This document shows positions 44,527 to 56,399 of a stretch of 64,000 nt of DNA, piece after piece (position 1 is the stretch's first letter; each line of letters opens with the position of its first letter). The translations under genes and the position numbers were made by a program. Source of the stretch: Albifimbria verrucaria (Eukaryota; Ascomycota; Sordariomycetes; Hypocreales; Stachybotryaceae); assembly GCA_020081605.1 (NCBI GenBank), contig JAHREC010000045.1, positions 2,976,001-3,040,000 on the forward strand, given 5' to 3'. The notes under the pieces are model-generated. The model worked only from the letters and a program-made list of their open reading frames with translations, had not been told where the DNA came from and made no database searches.

Positions 44527-46222
44527 CTAGACCTGTGATTGTTCCGTCTTAAGCTTGTGCAGTGCATCATCGTCACCAAAGGCTTCGATTTGATAGCTGC
44601 TGAACTTCCTGGCCGGAACCTTCTTCGCAAATAGCAGATCCAACTCCTCAAAAGTACGATCCTTTGTCTCGGGCAGACGGAAGTACGACCAGACGAAGAC
44701 AAGGAAAGCTGTCGTACCCCATACGAAACCAGTATTTCCTTGAGATTCCACTCTGTTGGGTTCATGAAGTATGGCTGGAGGACACCAGCAACAACACCGA
44801 AGATGGAGTACACGTTACGGGCCAAACAAATGGTTTTCTGTCTCAACCTAGTTGAACCAATTTCGGCAGGAAGCGCCCATCCCAGCTGGCCGGCGGAGAG
44901 CTGGAAGGTGAAGGTCCAGATCAAAGTCAAGACCGCCTGTGTCATGCCGACCTTGTCGTTATTGGTACGAGCATTGAGGCCTCCAATCACGTAGAGGATG
45001 CAACCCATAGCAAACATGCCCCAAACGTAAGCTGTCCGTCGACCGATGTAAGGCATGATTGCAAACCACGACACAAAGCAGGCGAACAGAGCCATTGAGT
45101 TACCACCAACGTTCAGGTAGTACGTAGTCTTTGAATCGAGTCCAACCTGCTGGAAAAAGTACGTGCTGTTGTAAGCAAAGTATAATCCCGAGAAGATTTG
45201 TCCAGCGAATGTAACGCAGGCAATCTCGGTTCGGCGAAGCTCATCGCCTTTGAAGCAGTCCCAGTATGATGTGCCCACGGATAACTGCTCCTCGAGGTTA
45301 TTGGTGTAGATAATGAGTCCGAGGGTTTCTCTAATCTCCTCTTCAGATGCATTGGGTCTCAGCTTTCGAAGAGACTTGACAGCATCATCCTCTCGACCCA
45401 CACGGACGAAATGCCAGGGAGTATCAGGGGCGAAACACAGGACAGGGATGAGAACGACAGGCCAGAACCACTGGAGTGCGAAGGGGATACGGTAGGCCCA
45501 GACTGTCTCATTGCTTACCAGTCCGGCCATGACACCCGCTGAGATGAGTTGACCCATGATGAAGCAAATCTAATCGCGAAGTCAGTCAAACGCCAAGTAA
45601 GCGGAACAGATTATCCATTTTACATTAGTATAACTAGTCAGGTATACTCTCAGTGTCATGGGCAGAACTTCCGAGGCATATCCCGGTGCAGCAGTGGCAA
45701 AGATTCCCCACGGCAAGCCGCAAAGGATCTGACCAGCCAGCATGACACCGGTGTTGGGAGCAAAGAACACGATGAAGATGGTGCAGCTCAAGGAGATAAG
45801 GGCACCAATCAAAACCCTGACATGGCCCCATTTGGTGACAAGGTAGCCGTTCAGCAGGGTACCAAAGAAGGCACCGATGCCAGCAGCATTGCCGAGACCA
45901 GCCTGCCAAGGCGCCGAAAGCTGGTAGTTGTTGGTAGCTTCATTGAATGTTCCGTATTGCTTTGCGAAGGCTGGGTAGGCGTAGAAGTTGCTCAGCAGAT
46001 TGGTGTCATAACCCTCCATCACCACGCACATGGAGACCATCAGACTCCAAAATAGAGCACGAGGGTACTTCCGGATAGCTTCCTGACAGTAAGCTCGTGT
46101 TCTGCTTGAGCACCTTGCTTGGCCTGTGCCGCAGTGTCAAGACCAACAGTCATTTTGACCGCGGTCTCGATATTGAGGTCTTCCGCATGTACGGCGACGC
46201 TGGTAGCGCTTTCTTTCGCCAT
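44527..46222 (-). CDS. MFS sugar transporter, frames broken
   Basis: About 530 residues once mended. The 60-residue cytosolic head is followed by FWSLMVSMCVVMEGYDTNLL (helix 1), GYLVTKWGHVRV, APDTPWHFV, GRRTAYVWG and the C-terminal PETKDRTFEELDLLF. It belongs to the maltose-permease-like sugar porters. An intron (GTATAC...TTAG) lies near 45571-45650. Frames break near 46079-46083 (missing G before the first helix) and near 44738 (WNLKGNTGFVWG). The gene is a proton-coupled plasma-membrane carrier, presumably of an oligosaccharide. Its promoter region faces the regulator at 47161 and shares a motif with the alpha-galactosidase promoter, so import of melibiose or raffinose is proposed. Confidence 0.8.
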
Positions 46223-47160
46223 GGCTGCAACTTTGTCTCAAATTGATGCGTGATACAATGGCGAGAAGCGCTGGCGACGGTACCCAAGGTCAAAGGTTAA
46301 AGATGAATTGAAGCTGGACACTTTGCTTATTGAAAGCTCTGCCTGTTCCTGTCCGGACCATTCGAAGGAGCTCGGGCTCACTGCATCAATATATACTTGA
46401 CTCCATTGCAGCTGTATCGACAAGTCCCCATGGGGATGTCGGGGCCATCCGGGGTAAACCGATGCTAAGAACTGATACCAAAAACCGTGCGCGCACCACT
46501 CCGAACATTACCCCATTCGGTTAATATCATTTTAAACTCAGCCCTTTCTCGGGGCAAATGCCGAAGCTGCTGGTGCACTAGCCGGGGATGGTGGTTTTCA
46601 ATCGTTGAGGTAACAGGGTTATGTGCAGCTCTCAGATCTAGACTCCATCATGTGCCGGTTCCCAAGCCTTCAACGACGGCGTGGTGCGCCCATCGATACA
46701 CATAATATCTCCGATCATAGCCACGTGATAAACGATCCGTTATGACCTGTTCAGTGAGGGTCGGCTTTACTTTGACAACTGGGCTGGTTTCTCTAGCTTC
46801 AAATCACCACCAGTTGTGGGGAGTCGAGATTACTAGCACACTTGTGAAAAGAGCATATTCAAACCCAACAACCTTAACAATTCACTTGAAAACCACTCAA
46901 CACTGGTAACTAGCCTGCACGTGAGAATATCATACACGCACCCGAAACCCTCGGACCGAAAACCCATGAATGGACTAGGTACGGCAGCCACTGACATTTT
47001 AGACCAGATTCATAGCACTAGTGAAATTTGGACGCTAAACATGATGCCCTTTGCCCCAGTCCCCGCTCGCCAAGATGCCATGTGCCACAAGCAATCCTAC
47101 CTTGGATCGTTTGTGAGGTTCGAATCCACGAACCCGGAGCTGCATCCCCAATGCTTCGAA
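46223..47160. promoter_or_regulatory. Divergent promoter of transporter and regulator D
   Basis: 938 bases. It has CCCCATGGGG (46426-46435), CGG-N6-CCG (46440-46451) and a 30-base element (46501-46530, CCGAACATTACCCCATTCGG...) that recurs at 51693-51721 upstream of the alpha-galactosidase. An ORF begins near 46921, but its first part reads like 5' leader. Confidence 0.55.
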
Positions 47161-48989
47161 ATGGCCGAGGCCGAGGGTAGGCTTAGGCAAGCATGCGATA
47201 ACTGTCGGTTCCGAAAGGTGAAATGTGATCGCGGCCAACCATGCCAGAACTGCAATACAGGAGCTCTCCAGTGCGAGTATCTGCATTCAGTACGGAGACG
47301 AGGCCCTCGAAATGGACAAGGCCGACGGCAGTCTGCAGATAAAGCGAGGCCTTCCGCGTAACGCGTCGTCTATGGACGTCTTCCGCGTGATTACGCCCAT
47401 CACACAGCCAGACATTGATAGCCTAGCCAACCATAGCGCCGGCAGCGTGAGTAGCAGCGATGATCGAGCCTCCAACAGTCAAGCAGACGAAGGATGGATA
47501 TGGCCTGTGGATGGAACGTCTCCTACAGGAGGGAACAGGACTGCGCAGCCTGACGTATATGGCATCCCGCAGACCGTACCAGAAACCGATGATATGGATA
47601 CGGCAGACCACAGCAAGCGCCTTGCCCAAACACTCGCCGCTCATATCCAAGTCTTCCTTAAATATTTATTCCCTATTATGCCTATAGTGAACGAAGAATT
47701 TGTCACTGATGCACTCCGTGTGGATGACCTGCCACCATCTCGCTATGCAGCCATCATCGCGATCTGCGCTGCGACACGGATACAGCTGCGCATGGACAAC
47801 TCTAAGAATGGCTTCGGTGAAGGACCTGATGCAGATATACCAGCCGAACCACAGCTAACCGGAGAGATGCTCGTGGCCCTCGCTGAGAATGCCCTGCGGC
47901 AATACAGCATCATTGATGACACCAGCTTGGATTCCATTTTGGCCTCGTTTTTCCTATTTGCCAGCTATGGAAATCTCAACAACGCAAGACATGCTTGGTT
48001 CTACCTCAATCAAAGTATATCGCTTGCTCAATCTCTAAACATCACAACCGAAATGGGATATCTAGATATAGGGAGATTGAGCGCGAAAACGACGAAGAGT
48101 ATTTTGGGTGCTTTTTGTCACCGAACGGACGTTCGCACTCCAACACCGTCGGGGTGTTCAATTACGCAGCACTATCGCCAAACCACAAATCATCGACTCT
48201 GATTGTCCCGTCGTCATGCATGACTTTGTCAATCATATTCGTGTGTTCGAACAACTACCATCATCATTATATGTGTGGCAGTGCCAAAGCGACAGTGATC
48301 AGTTGGGTCTGACACACAGCATTAATGACAAGCTATGTGCTGTTCAGCCAAACCAGTCTGTTATTGAGAGTCAGAGGCTTGATACATTACTCACACAGCA
48401 ATGGCTGCGAATTGCTATGTGGAGGCTGGCGTTCGGAAAGAAGCCATCTCCTGCATGTAGCCGTGGAGCCTTATTACCTTTCAACCTCCCCATGGATGCT
48501 AGCAGGCTAGTCATGAGTGCGCTGGGCTCTGTTGGGTCAAGGTCAAAAGACTGTCATGGCATAGGCCTCGAGCAAAAGCTCTTCGATGTTGGCATCAGTC
48601 TTGCCGATAGTACCCGGCTCACTACATGGAAATTCTCAGCACTGGAAGTAGGACCGAGAGACTTGCTCTCATCCATTATACAGGCCCTGTCCAAAGCTCG
48701 AGGCTGCCCGTCACACCTGCTTCCCAATCTGCTAAAACATTCTGAGGATATTCTATGCCCAACCGATCCCTATGCACTTATCAATATGCAATGGGAAATG
48801 CTGCCAAAAAACAGCGATCACGGTCGAGAAACGATTGTTGAGGAAATTTCAGTGACCGAAGACCAAGCAATTGAGTGGCCGGTAGAGAATGATGTTGGTC
48901 TGCCAAGTATACAAACGCCGACATTCGGTGTTTTGTGTGACGATCCAGCTCTTCTGAGAACGGATTTTGAGGATGTAGAATTTCCTTGA
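47161..48989 (+). CDS. Zn2Cys6 transcription factor D, frames broken
   Basis: The ATG at 47161 is followed by RQACDNCRFRKVKCDRG...CQNCNTGALQCEY, a complete zinc knuckle with a basic tail. The fungal-specific regulatory domain comes next (KYLFPIMPIVNEEF, ITTEMGYLD, FWVLFVTERTFALQH). The protein should be about 600 residues. Frames change near 47340-47400 and twice within 48060-48090 (around an A run and a G run). These steps are consistent with single missing bases, although the first is not placed exactly. No signal or membrane segment; nuclear. It lies head-to-head with a sugar transporter and next to the alpha-galactosidase, so it probably activates both. Confidence 0.76.
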
Positions 48990-49201
48990 GGTACCAAATC
49001 GCTGGAGGGCCAAAAAGCAACAGTTTATGCAATTACTTGGACAAATTCCAAGACGGCGCAACACATACTCAATGTCCCAATGAAACAACTTGAGGGGGCT
49101 TGTTGTAGGTCATCGGAGGAGCGAATGTATGAGAAATGAAGGATGATAATCCCCAGGCCCTGATAGAGGAGTTCTATTTGGTATTTAATCTACTGTTAGT
49201 C

Positions 49202-51425
49202 TCAAATCTTCTCTATAAATACAACCTTGCTATCATAGTCGGTACCGAAGCGGAACTGAATGCCACCATTCATCAGAGTTGATCCTGAGTAAATGTCCTT
49301 GCCATCAAGCCCGTACCTCGCAGTCGGGTCCAGGCCCTGTAACCTCAGCGTTGGAAAGTTGTGGACCTGGTTAATTCGAATTTGGAATGCAAAGAGAACC
49401 GCTTGACTACCGTCTTGCGAAATGAACATGGCAGCAGGAAAGTTGGATGCGTCAGGCGCCACAAGTCGATACATATCCCCTGAAATAACGATAGGGTTGA
49501 TTTTCTCAGCGAGGGCAATAAGCTCTGGTATTTCGGCCTTATCCTTCTCTGGCATTTTGGCTGGATCAAGCTCGAGTCCGAAAGAGCCACCCATCATGGC
49601 GACATGGGCACGAAATTTGATAGGAGTTATGCGGCCAGTCACTTCATTAGGGACGGCAGAAATATGCGCGCCCATGGTTGAAGCAGGATACACCAAGGAC
49701 GTTCCAAACTGGATGTGAATCCGATCGAGCGCATCTGTACCGTCTGATGTCCACACTTGGGGAAGTATTGTAAGATACCTGCATCAAAGCGACCACCTCC
49801 AGACGCACAGCCTTCCCAAAGCACATCAGGGAATTTCTGAGTTAACTCGTCAAAAACGCGATACATCCCCAGCATGTAAGCATGGTGGTTGTCAGGTGTT
49901 GGACTCTCATGCATGCCACGGTTGTTGTCCCATTTGATGTAAGTGATTGGCGCAGACTCGAGAATATCCGAAATAGACTGGATGATAAAGTCCTGCACCT
50001 CTGGTAGAGCAACGTTCAACACTAGTTGGTTTCGGCACTCACTCCGAGGATTGGATGCTGCATGCAAGGCCCACTCTGGATGCTTCTCGTACAGCTCTGA
50101 GTTCTTGCTCACCATTTCTGGTTCCACCCAGAGACCAAATTGGAGAGTCTGATCCGAGCCTGCGGCCTGCAAACTTCGAACCTTATCAACTAATGGCCGG
50201 AGGCCGTTGGGAAATCGCTTCGTATTGACTTCCCAATCACCCAAACCAGCATGATCGTTAATGCGTGGGTGCTTGTTTCCAAACCAGCCGTCGTCAAGCA
50301 CAAATAGCTTCACGCCTAGCTTTGAAGATTCCGTCGCCAGATTGTAGATAACTTGTTCATCAAAATTGAAATAGACCCCTTCCCATCCGTTAAGCAGAAC
50401 TGGCCGAGTTTTGTTGACAAAATGGCTCTTGATCAGGTGCTGGCGGTATAGTCGATGAAACTTGCGAGACATTTCTCCAATTCCAGCGTTACTAAAGGTG
50501 GACACGCATTCAGGCGAAACAAAAGACTCTCCAGGACTAAGCGGCCATGACATCTGGTATGAGTTCATGCCGATCAATGCCCGTGTTAAGCCCTGCGGGC
50601 TCTTTTCAACTTCCACATTGAACGAACCCGTATAGACCAATGAAAATCCCCAGGCTTCTCCCTGTGATTCTGTTGTGTAGGAGTCACAACAGAAAGAAAG
50701 GGGTTGTTGTAATGTGAACTGTAGCCTGTGCTGCTTCCGAACCTAACACGAAAGATTAGTAACATTTTCCGCAGGTTACCATGGAATCTCACATACCCTT
50801 GCAGGCCATAATCGACTTTGCGACGAATCCTGTTGCATTCCCTTGTCCATTCGCCTTGCAACTGGAGCATCTCATACTCGCTATGCGGAAATCAACACTA
50901 AAGCTAGACAGCTTCTCAATCGTAATCTTCTCGCTTCCGTTGTTTGTAATCTTAACACTTCGTGCTATGGCGTCAAACTTGGGGAAGATTGAGTAGGATA
51001 ACTCAGCAGCGACGGCACTGTAACTATCTTCAAGGTGAATCACAAGAGTTGTGACATCATCTTCGGTGCCAAATGTAGACGGGAGACCTGGAATGGCCGG
51101 TTTTCCTGGCACTACAGCGTAAGACTTGTATTTAAAGTCGCACACCGTGTGTCCTTGGGAGTGCTTGATGTGCACAGCTGGCGTACGGAAATCACCTCGG
51201 CCCAGATCTGGAAATTCCTTCGGATGTGTGCATGCGTTGACCAACCACCGCCGTTTGACAGAATCTGAGCAACAGGATTCTCGTCCACACTTCCACCAAA
51301 GTGGTCTCCTATCAGGTCTCCAGTAGTTTCATCGACATGAAAACGGTAGGACACATTCTTGCCGTTCAGAGCGAATGAAGAGCCCTCCACAACAATGGCT
51401 GGTAAACGGTTAGCTTAGTTGCCAT
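49202..51425 (-). CDS. Alpha-galactosidase, GH36 type, cytosolic, frames broken
   Basis: About 720 residues. One intron (GTATGT...TAG, about 50797-50741) separates KVDYGLQG from [15 protein letters not shown]. Catalytic marks are YIKWDNNRG with the nucleophile Asp and VWTSDGTDA with the acid/base Asp; LDDGWFGNK and [11 protein letters not shown] are the other family blocks. The protein begins [16 protein letters not shown] after adding one C near 51397, and lacks a signal peptide. Five single-base breaks in all are near 51397, 51241, 50886, 50653 and the GGGG run 49759-49762. The enzyme removes alpha-1,6 galactose from melibiose, raffinose and stachyose. Inside the cell it would act after import by the MFS carrier. 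Confidence 0.85.
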
Positions 51426-52217
51426 GAAACTTTGCTTGATCCGGGCTGCAATTACGTGGACGTGGCGAAGCGGCAGGTAGGACGACTGTTCTTGTCATGA
51501 TAGGCTAATGACTTATCGGTATGCAGTTTCAACTCGTGCTGCTGGAACTGCTCGGCTGAGATCTGGCAGCCCTAATCAGACCTGAACTAAGAAGGTTGAG
51601 GTTTGGGCTTTAAATACCATACTAGCCTCCGGAATATTAACTGTAGCCAGACAAGCCTCTCAGCTAGTCGTTACGGTTGCCAAGCACAAAACCCGAGTAT
51701 TACCCCATTTCGTTAGATCATGACTTTGGACACTTCCCGCAAAGACCTGCTGATCACAGAGAATATGGGGCGGCCAAAATTAGTGGAAATGAGGGAATTA
51801 GCGCTCCCAGATCTTGAAAGACAAGGGCAAGCTGTAGGGTAGGTTGTCGAGACTATTGCAGTGCAATACGTGGAAAAGGCTCAAGGTCTACGATCAATCC
51901 TGATCAACTTGGATCTCGGGTTATATATAAAAAATATGCTTGTACATATTGTCAGGAGTTTGGGGAATTGAGGAAATATCTATACCCAAGACACTGTTTG
52001 CAATTGGGAAATTAGACTAGAACGATATTTCACTTATTCAGTGTATAGCTTAGCTATGCCATGCTTTGGCACCTGTTCAATTTGTATCTCCCCGTCGTGT
52101 AAGGCCAGTCCTTGGCCAAACATAACCGCAACAGCAGGGTACGAGAGCACACAGAATCAGAGTAGTTATATCATAGCAATATCACACCCCGCGGGAACTA
52201 GATACATGTCCTAGCTC
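51426..52217. other. Upstream region of the alpha-galactosidase
   Basis: 791 bases with the 29-base element CCGAGTATTACCCCATTTCG... at 51693-51721, which resembles that at 46501. No gene seen. Confidence 0.55.
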
Positions 52218-52841
52218 TCATTTAGCTAGAAATGAATCGATGTACTTTGCCTGCTTCGTGGTCCGCGTTACGGCAGTCTTCCCAGCTCCGCAGTCATCGT
52301 AGTGTCGGCTAAAGTATGCCGGCAATTCTGTTGAGTAGGCAAGCGTCTCTGCAATCATTTCTTTAAGAAGGTCCTTCACGCTTGGGAAAATGTACCACTC
52401 AATAATTTCACCTAGCAAATTGCTCTGAGAGGCAGCAAACTACGACCCATCAGCCACTATTTCGTTATGAGTTGAAGAGAGAAACGAACAGAAACAAAGT
52501 ATTGACACTCTCTGTTCTCTTTACCGGAAGCATCTCCGTCATCAGTACTCTTGAGTACGGATAATGCATTTATATAATTTTGTTTTATGTCCTGCGATGA
52601 TCTATTAGCAGGTAGAAGAGGAGGAGTCCAAGCAATAACTAACCGCAATAGCAGGCTTTAATATGCTTAAGCGTTCATTGCCAGAAGGATCCTCGCCGCC
52701 CCATGTGTTAAGACTGATGCGCTCGCTGATTTTTGCGGTTCGTGTGCCCTGTTGCTGTAGTGACTGATCTATTGCCGAATACGCCAGGGCGATACCAGAT
52801 AGCCAGCATTGAACAATGATATTGAGGACTCTAAATTGCAT
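52218..52841 (-). CDS. Small hypothetical protein, possibly secreted
   Basis: Weakly supported gene. The ATG at 52841 opens MQFRVLNIIVQCWLSGIALA, a plausible signal peptide, then a polar region ending near KPAIA. An intron from 52643 to 52592 (GTTAGT...CAG) joins DIKQNYINALSVLKSTDDG. A third piece at about 52418-52218 has an amphipathic LLGEIIEWYIFPSVKDLLKEM. The last splice does not keep frame with the donor I prefer, so the structure is uncertain. I do not recognise a family. Length is about 150 residues, and the Cys count is low. Confidence 0.4.
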
Positions 52842-55156
52842 TTTCTGATACAATGGAAGGTAACAACCTAATCAAAGAGCTTTGGGTATTGTCGTAATAC
52901 TAAATCCCTCCTGTGAGAGGATGTCTCACTATGAGTAATAAAGGTGTGATAAGGATTTGGCTGAGTAGAAGATTGCCAAGGGTGCAAAAGTGATATTATT
53001 ATCAATTTCAGAGAAGCCTGATCTACGGAGAACTGCGGCTACTTATATAGATATTCGCCGTGTTAAGGGCTGTTCTAGCCACTGCGTTATGTAGCATAAC
53101 AAGGTGGCTGCTCGAACCCACTTAGGTGCCAACCGTAAGGTTACTACAATTTCTAGACATTTTTTACTAAGGAGTGGCTTACCAACTCACCAGCTTACGT
53201 TCTTGATGGGAAGTGATAGACGAAAAGACAAGGCCGGGAGTAAGGGTTAAGTGGTCCAAGCCATATGTCAAAGGTTAGACCTGTATTAGACCGGTGTGAC
53301 AATAACCTGTTATAATTTCGTAGGTAACGAATAGTAGTTCTTATCACTCTCGTAAAATAAGTGTCACTTTCTACTGACTCGGTCCTTCTTCGTAGTCACT
53401 CATGGGCTGAGACGAATGCCGTGTTTATGTATCGGCGATTGTCTTCTTTGGATTGGAAGGGCCGGTTTTTGCCGGTTTTTAGGGTGGGGTTTCAAACGGT
53501 GGCCTGTGTATTTCCAGTTCCTTGAAAAGGCTGGTTTTATAGCAAACCTAGGTATACAGTTGGTAAGTGGTGAGGAGAAAAAGAAGGGCTGCAAATTACA
53601 AGCCTTGCGTTCTTTCGTAGAATAATGGCCGAGAAATCATAGAAGAAAGTAGTTGAATTGATGTCCAAATTTAATAAATTATGTATGTATTTATTCAAGT
53701 GATATACTAATCTAATCCAAGTACTATTCTAATATACATCGATCTCTATTCTTATTCATCTGTGTTTATGGTCCTTATTTTACTGCTACCTGCTGGCTGG
53801 TGGAGCTCTGGGAGTCAAGCTGTTTACCTGATGTATCAACACGGAGACCAAGGTGTTGTGGGGTTGCTACATTTCTGGTTCCCTTACTTGGATCAAGAAG
53901 ATGTGTCGCTTTTAATGCAATGAGGCCCGCATAAGAAATCCAAATCTTGCTGAAGAGACCTGTCATGCCATCCCTCGGCAAAACTCAGCGATGCCTCGTA
54001 ACGATGGTGGATTTCAACGGAGCAAAACAGTATCACATCCTAGGGCCATGAGACAACACGACCGCACGAACCACGTCACAGCCGCAGGATGATAAAGGTA
54101 AAATTAATGCTCACACATGATCTCAAGGATCAATCTATCAATTCCAACATCGCATAATATTTATTGTTAACACGGATACGTCGAGCAGCATAATCTGGGC
54201 TAAACAGAAAGCAATGATCTAAAGCTAGATAATTAGCACAAATTTGCAATGACGCGTAGCTTATTTAGTGATGTCGTATTTGCTGTTAATTTGCAGCCGG
54301 TGGGATGTGATCTCCTATTTCTCGAATAATGCCTTTGAACACTCGCACAGGAGCTCACGAACCTAGCTTTGCTTTACCCGCGTTACGGACAGACGCCTAT
54401 TGGTCTCGAACTTCGCTTAGGCTATATTGAATCCTCCTTAATATTACAGTCTGCTAAGCGATCATGCCCCTGGAATCACGAATGTAAGCTTTGCAACACA
54501 GCTCGTATTTTGTCGACGCCACAAAGCCAGCACCAGCACCATTGATCTTAATCTATTGGCTATGATTAGGGGCATCGATGGGAATACGTGTGTTAAAAAA
54601 GACTGAACTTAGAATTCTGGGCAAATCACAAACGGATGTTGTTTTGGGAGAATAGGAGAGAAGGATGCGCTCGTATTGTGCCAGAAGGGAAGCTGAAGGG
54701 CAAGCTACACTGCAGCCTCGGTTAGCAGATGCTGAAAAGTAGTCATGTGCTAGATAGTAGAACGTTCAATAAACTCTGATCCTTCGCTTAACTATGATCC
54801 ATTAATTACTCATAGTGTTTGAGTATATGTTCATGGTGGCGTCAATGCATGATGAGATCCTGTGCTGCCAGAAATGGGAAAGATTCGTAGTCGAGCCCTG
54901 GAATACGAAGTTTTAGATTCGTTGTAGGATCGCCCAGAGCATGGCTGTTCACATCCTTCATACCGAAGTATGTATGCTGGAAACGATTTCAACAGTCGTT
55001 GATATAATTATAAATAAAATGATTTCTCTTGGCCTTGAACTTGTAATCATCGGCACCAAAAAAAAAGAGCGATCTTCTTATAACTTGTTCAATCATACAA
55101 CACACACCAAGGGCACCATCTCCAAGACGAATAAATTCGCCAGCAAACTATTCAAG
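52842..55156. other. Gene-poor stretch
   Basis: 2.3 kb, AT-rich, no recognisable gene. A TATAAATA box at 55009-55016 probably belongs to the glutathione transferase. A duplicated GCCGGTTTTT at 53460-53480 is the only local repeat seen. Confidence 0.45.
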
Positions 55157-56084
55157 ATGGCCACTAACACTGTTAATGAAAGAAACGAGCCCATGATTCT
55201 ATTCAATCACGTGGGTTTGCATATGCCAAATGTTTGGAAGATTTCTTTCCTAATGAAAGAGCTCAATCTACAATGCAACATGGAATTTCTTGACTTTAAC
55301 AAGAATGAGCAAAAGCAATCCCCGCACATTGATTTTAACCCCAATGGACGAATCCCTACCTTGGTCGATCCTAATAATGGCAATTTCCCGGTTTGGGAAA
55401 GTAACGCCATTCTCATGTATCTCATGAACCGTTATGACAGCAAGAATAGCTCTGGGCTTTTGGGCACCACTCCCGACGAACAAGCCCAGGTCATTCAGTG
55501 GTTGTTTTTCCAAGCTAGTGGGCAAGGTAGATGAGAACATTTTGCTCAATTTGTTGACGTGTCACGAGCTGACAAGAGTGTTCACTCAGGTCCCTATTAT
55601 GGACAGGCACACTGGTTCATGTTTCTTCATCCCGAAGAGATTCCGTCAGCTATTCAACGATACCAGGCTGAAATCTTGAGAGTACTTGGTGTTCTCGAAA
55701 CACACTTACAGAACCGAGATTGGTACGTGGTCCCTTTATTCTGGCTAGAAATTCAAGAGATTCAGGAATTGACGTGAACCTGTTTTAGGATGGTTGGGGA
55801 CGGTGCACCCTCGCTGACTTCGCATTGCTACCATACAACTTATTCTATGCACCCCGTCTACTTCCGGAGGAGTCACAATCGAGGATCGGTACCCAGCTGT
55901 CGCAGCATGGCAGAAAAGAGTGGCTAGCCGACCATCAGTCGTGACCACTATCAAGGAAAGGGAAATACAGATCAAGGAGCACTCTCAGACTATCCCCATC
56001 TTCCGAGACGAGAAGGCCCGGATGGAGCCCATTTTCCCATTTTCACAGGGGCCAAAGAATGGTGCTCAGACTGTCGCAATCTGA
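55157..56084 (+). CDS. Glutathione S-transferase, URE2-like, frames broken
   Basis: Exons from 55157 encode an N-terminal thioredoxin-like domain (FNHVGLHMPNVWKISFLMKEL, SPHIDFNPNGRIPTLVD, WESNAILMYLMNRYD: the ESxAI glutathione motif). An intron near 55527-55590 leads to GPYYGQAHWF, typical of the URE2/GTT group. A second intron near 55723-55788 precedes CTLADFALLPYN. Frames break near 55798 and 55877; single added bases restore IEDRYPAVAAWQKRVASRP and the stop at 56084. Length is about 260 residues. It conjugates glutathione to electrophiles, or acts in redox or isomerisation steps. It stands between gene-poor stretches, with no clear pathway. Confidence 0.8.
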
Positions 56085-56399
56085 GAAGTCTTATTGTCAA
56101 TTTGGGAAACTAGATTGCCCCCATTGCGAATGGATTAAAGTAATTGTGAGGAGTATATCATGCCAATCCCAAAAGGATGGGCTGTCTTCTTGAAAGTGTA
56201 CAGGAAGCAGTTGAGGTTTACAGAGTATTATTCTGGTCCAAATTTGTGAATTGGTGGAGTAGAGTAGCAATAGATGTTGGATTAAAGATGTCCTACTTTC
56301 TCATGAGGATTTGAAATAGCAAAAGAAGGCAGACATTCCTTAATGAACAACTTGAATGGTTGGAAGTGATTTTTACATTAGCTAGCGTCAATTCGTTAG
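56085..56399. other. Convergent intergenic
   Basis: 315 bases, nothing seen. Confidence 0.5.

Noticed and set aside
46440..46451. CGG-N6-CCG in the transporter/regulator D promoter
   Set aside because: Spacing is N6, not N5, and the core differs, so I do not count it in the flavonol regulon.
47110..47140. GGTTCGAATCCACGAACC, like a tRNA T arm
   Set aside because: No acceptor stem, D arm or anticodon arm could be folded around it.
53400..53625. Small open frames of 60-70 codons on both strands
   Set aside because: Complementary shadows without family signal in AT-rich sequence.
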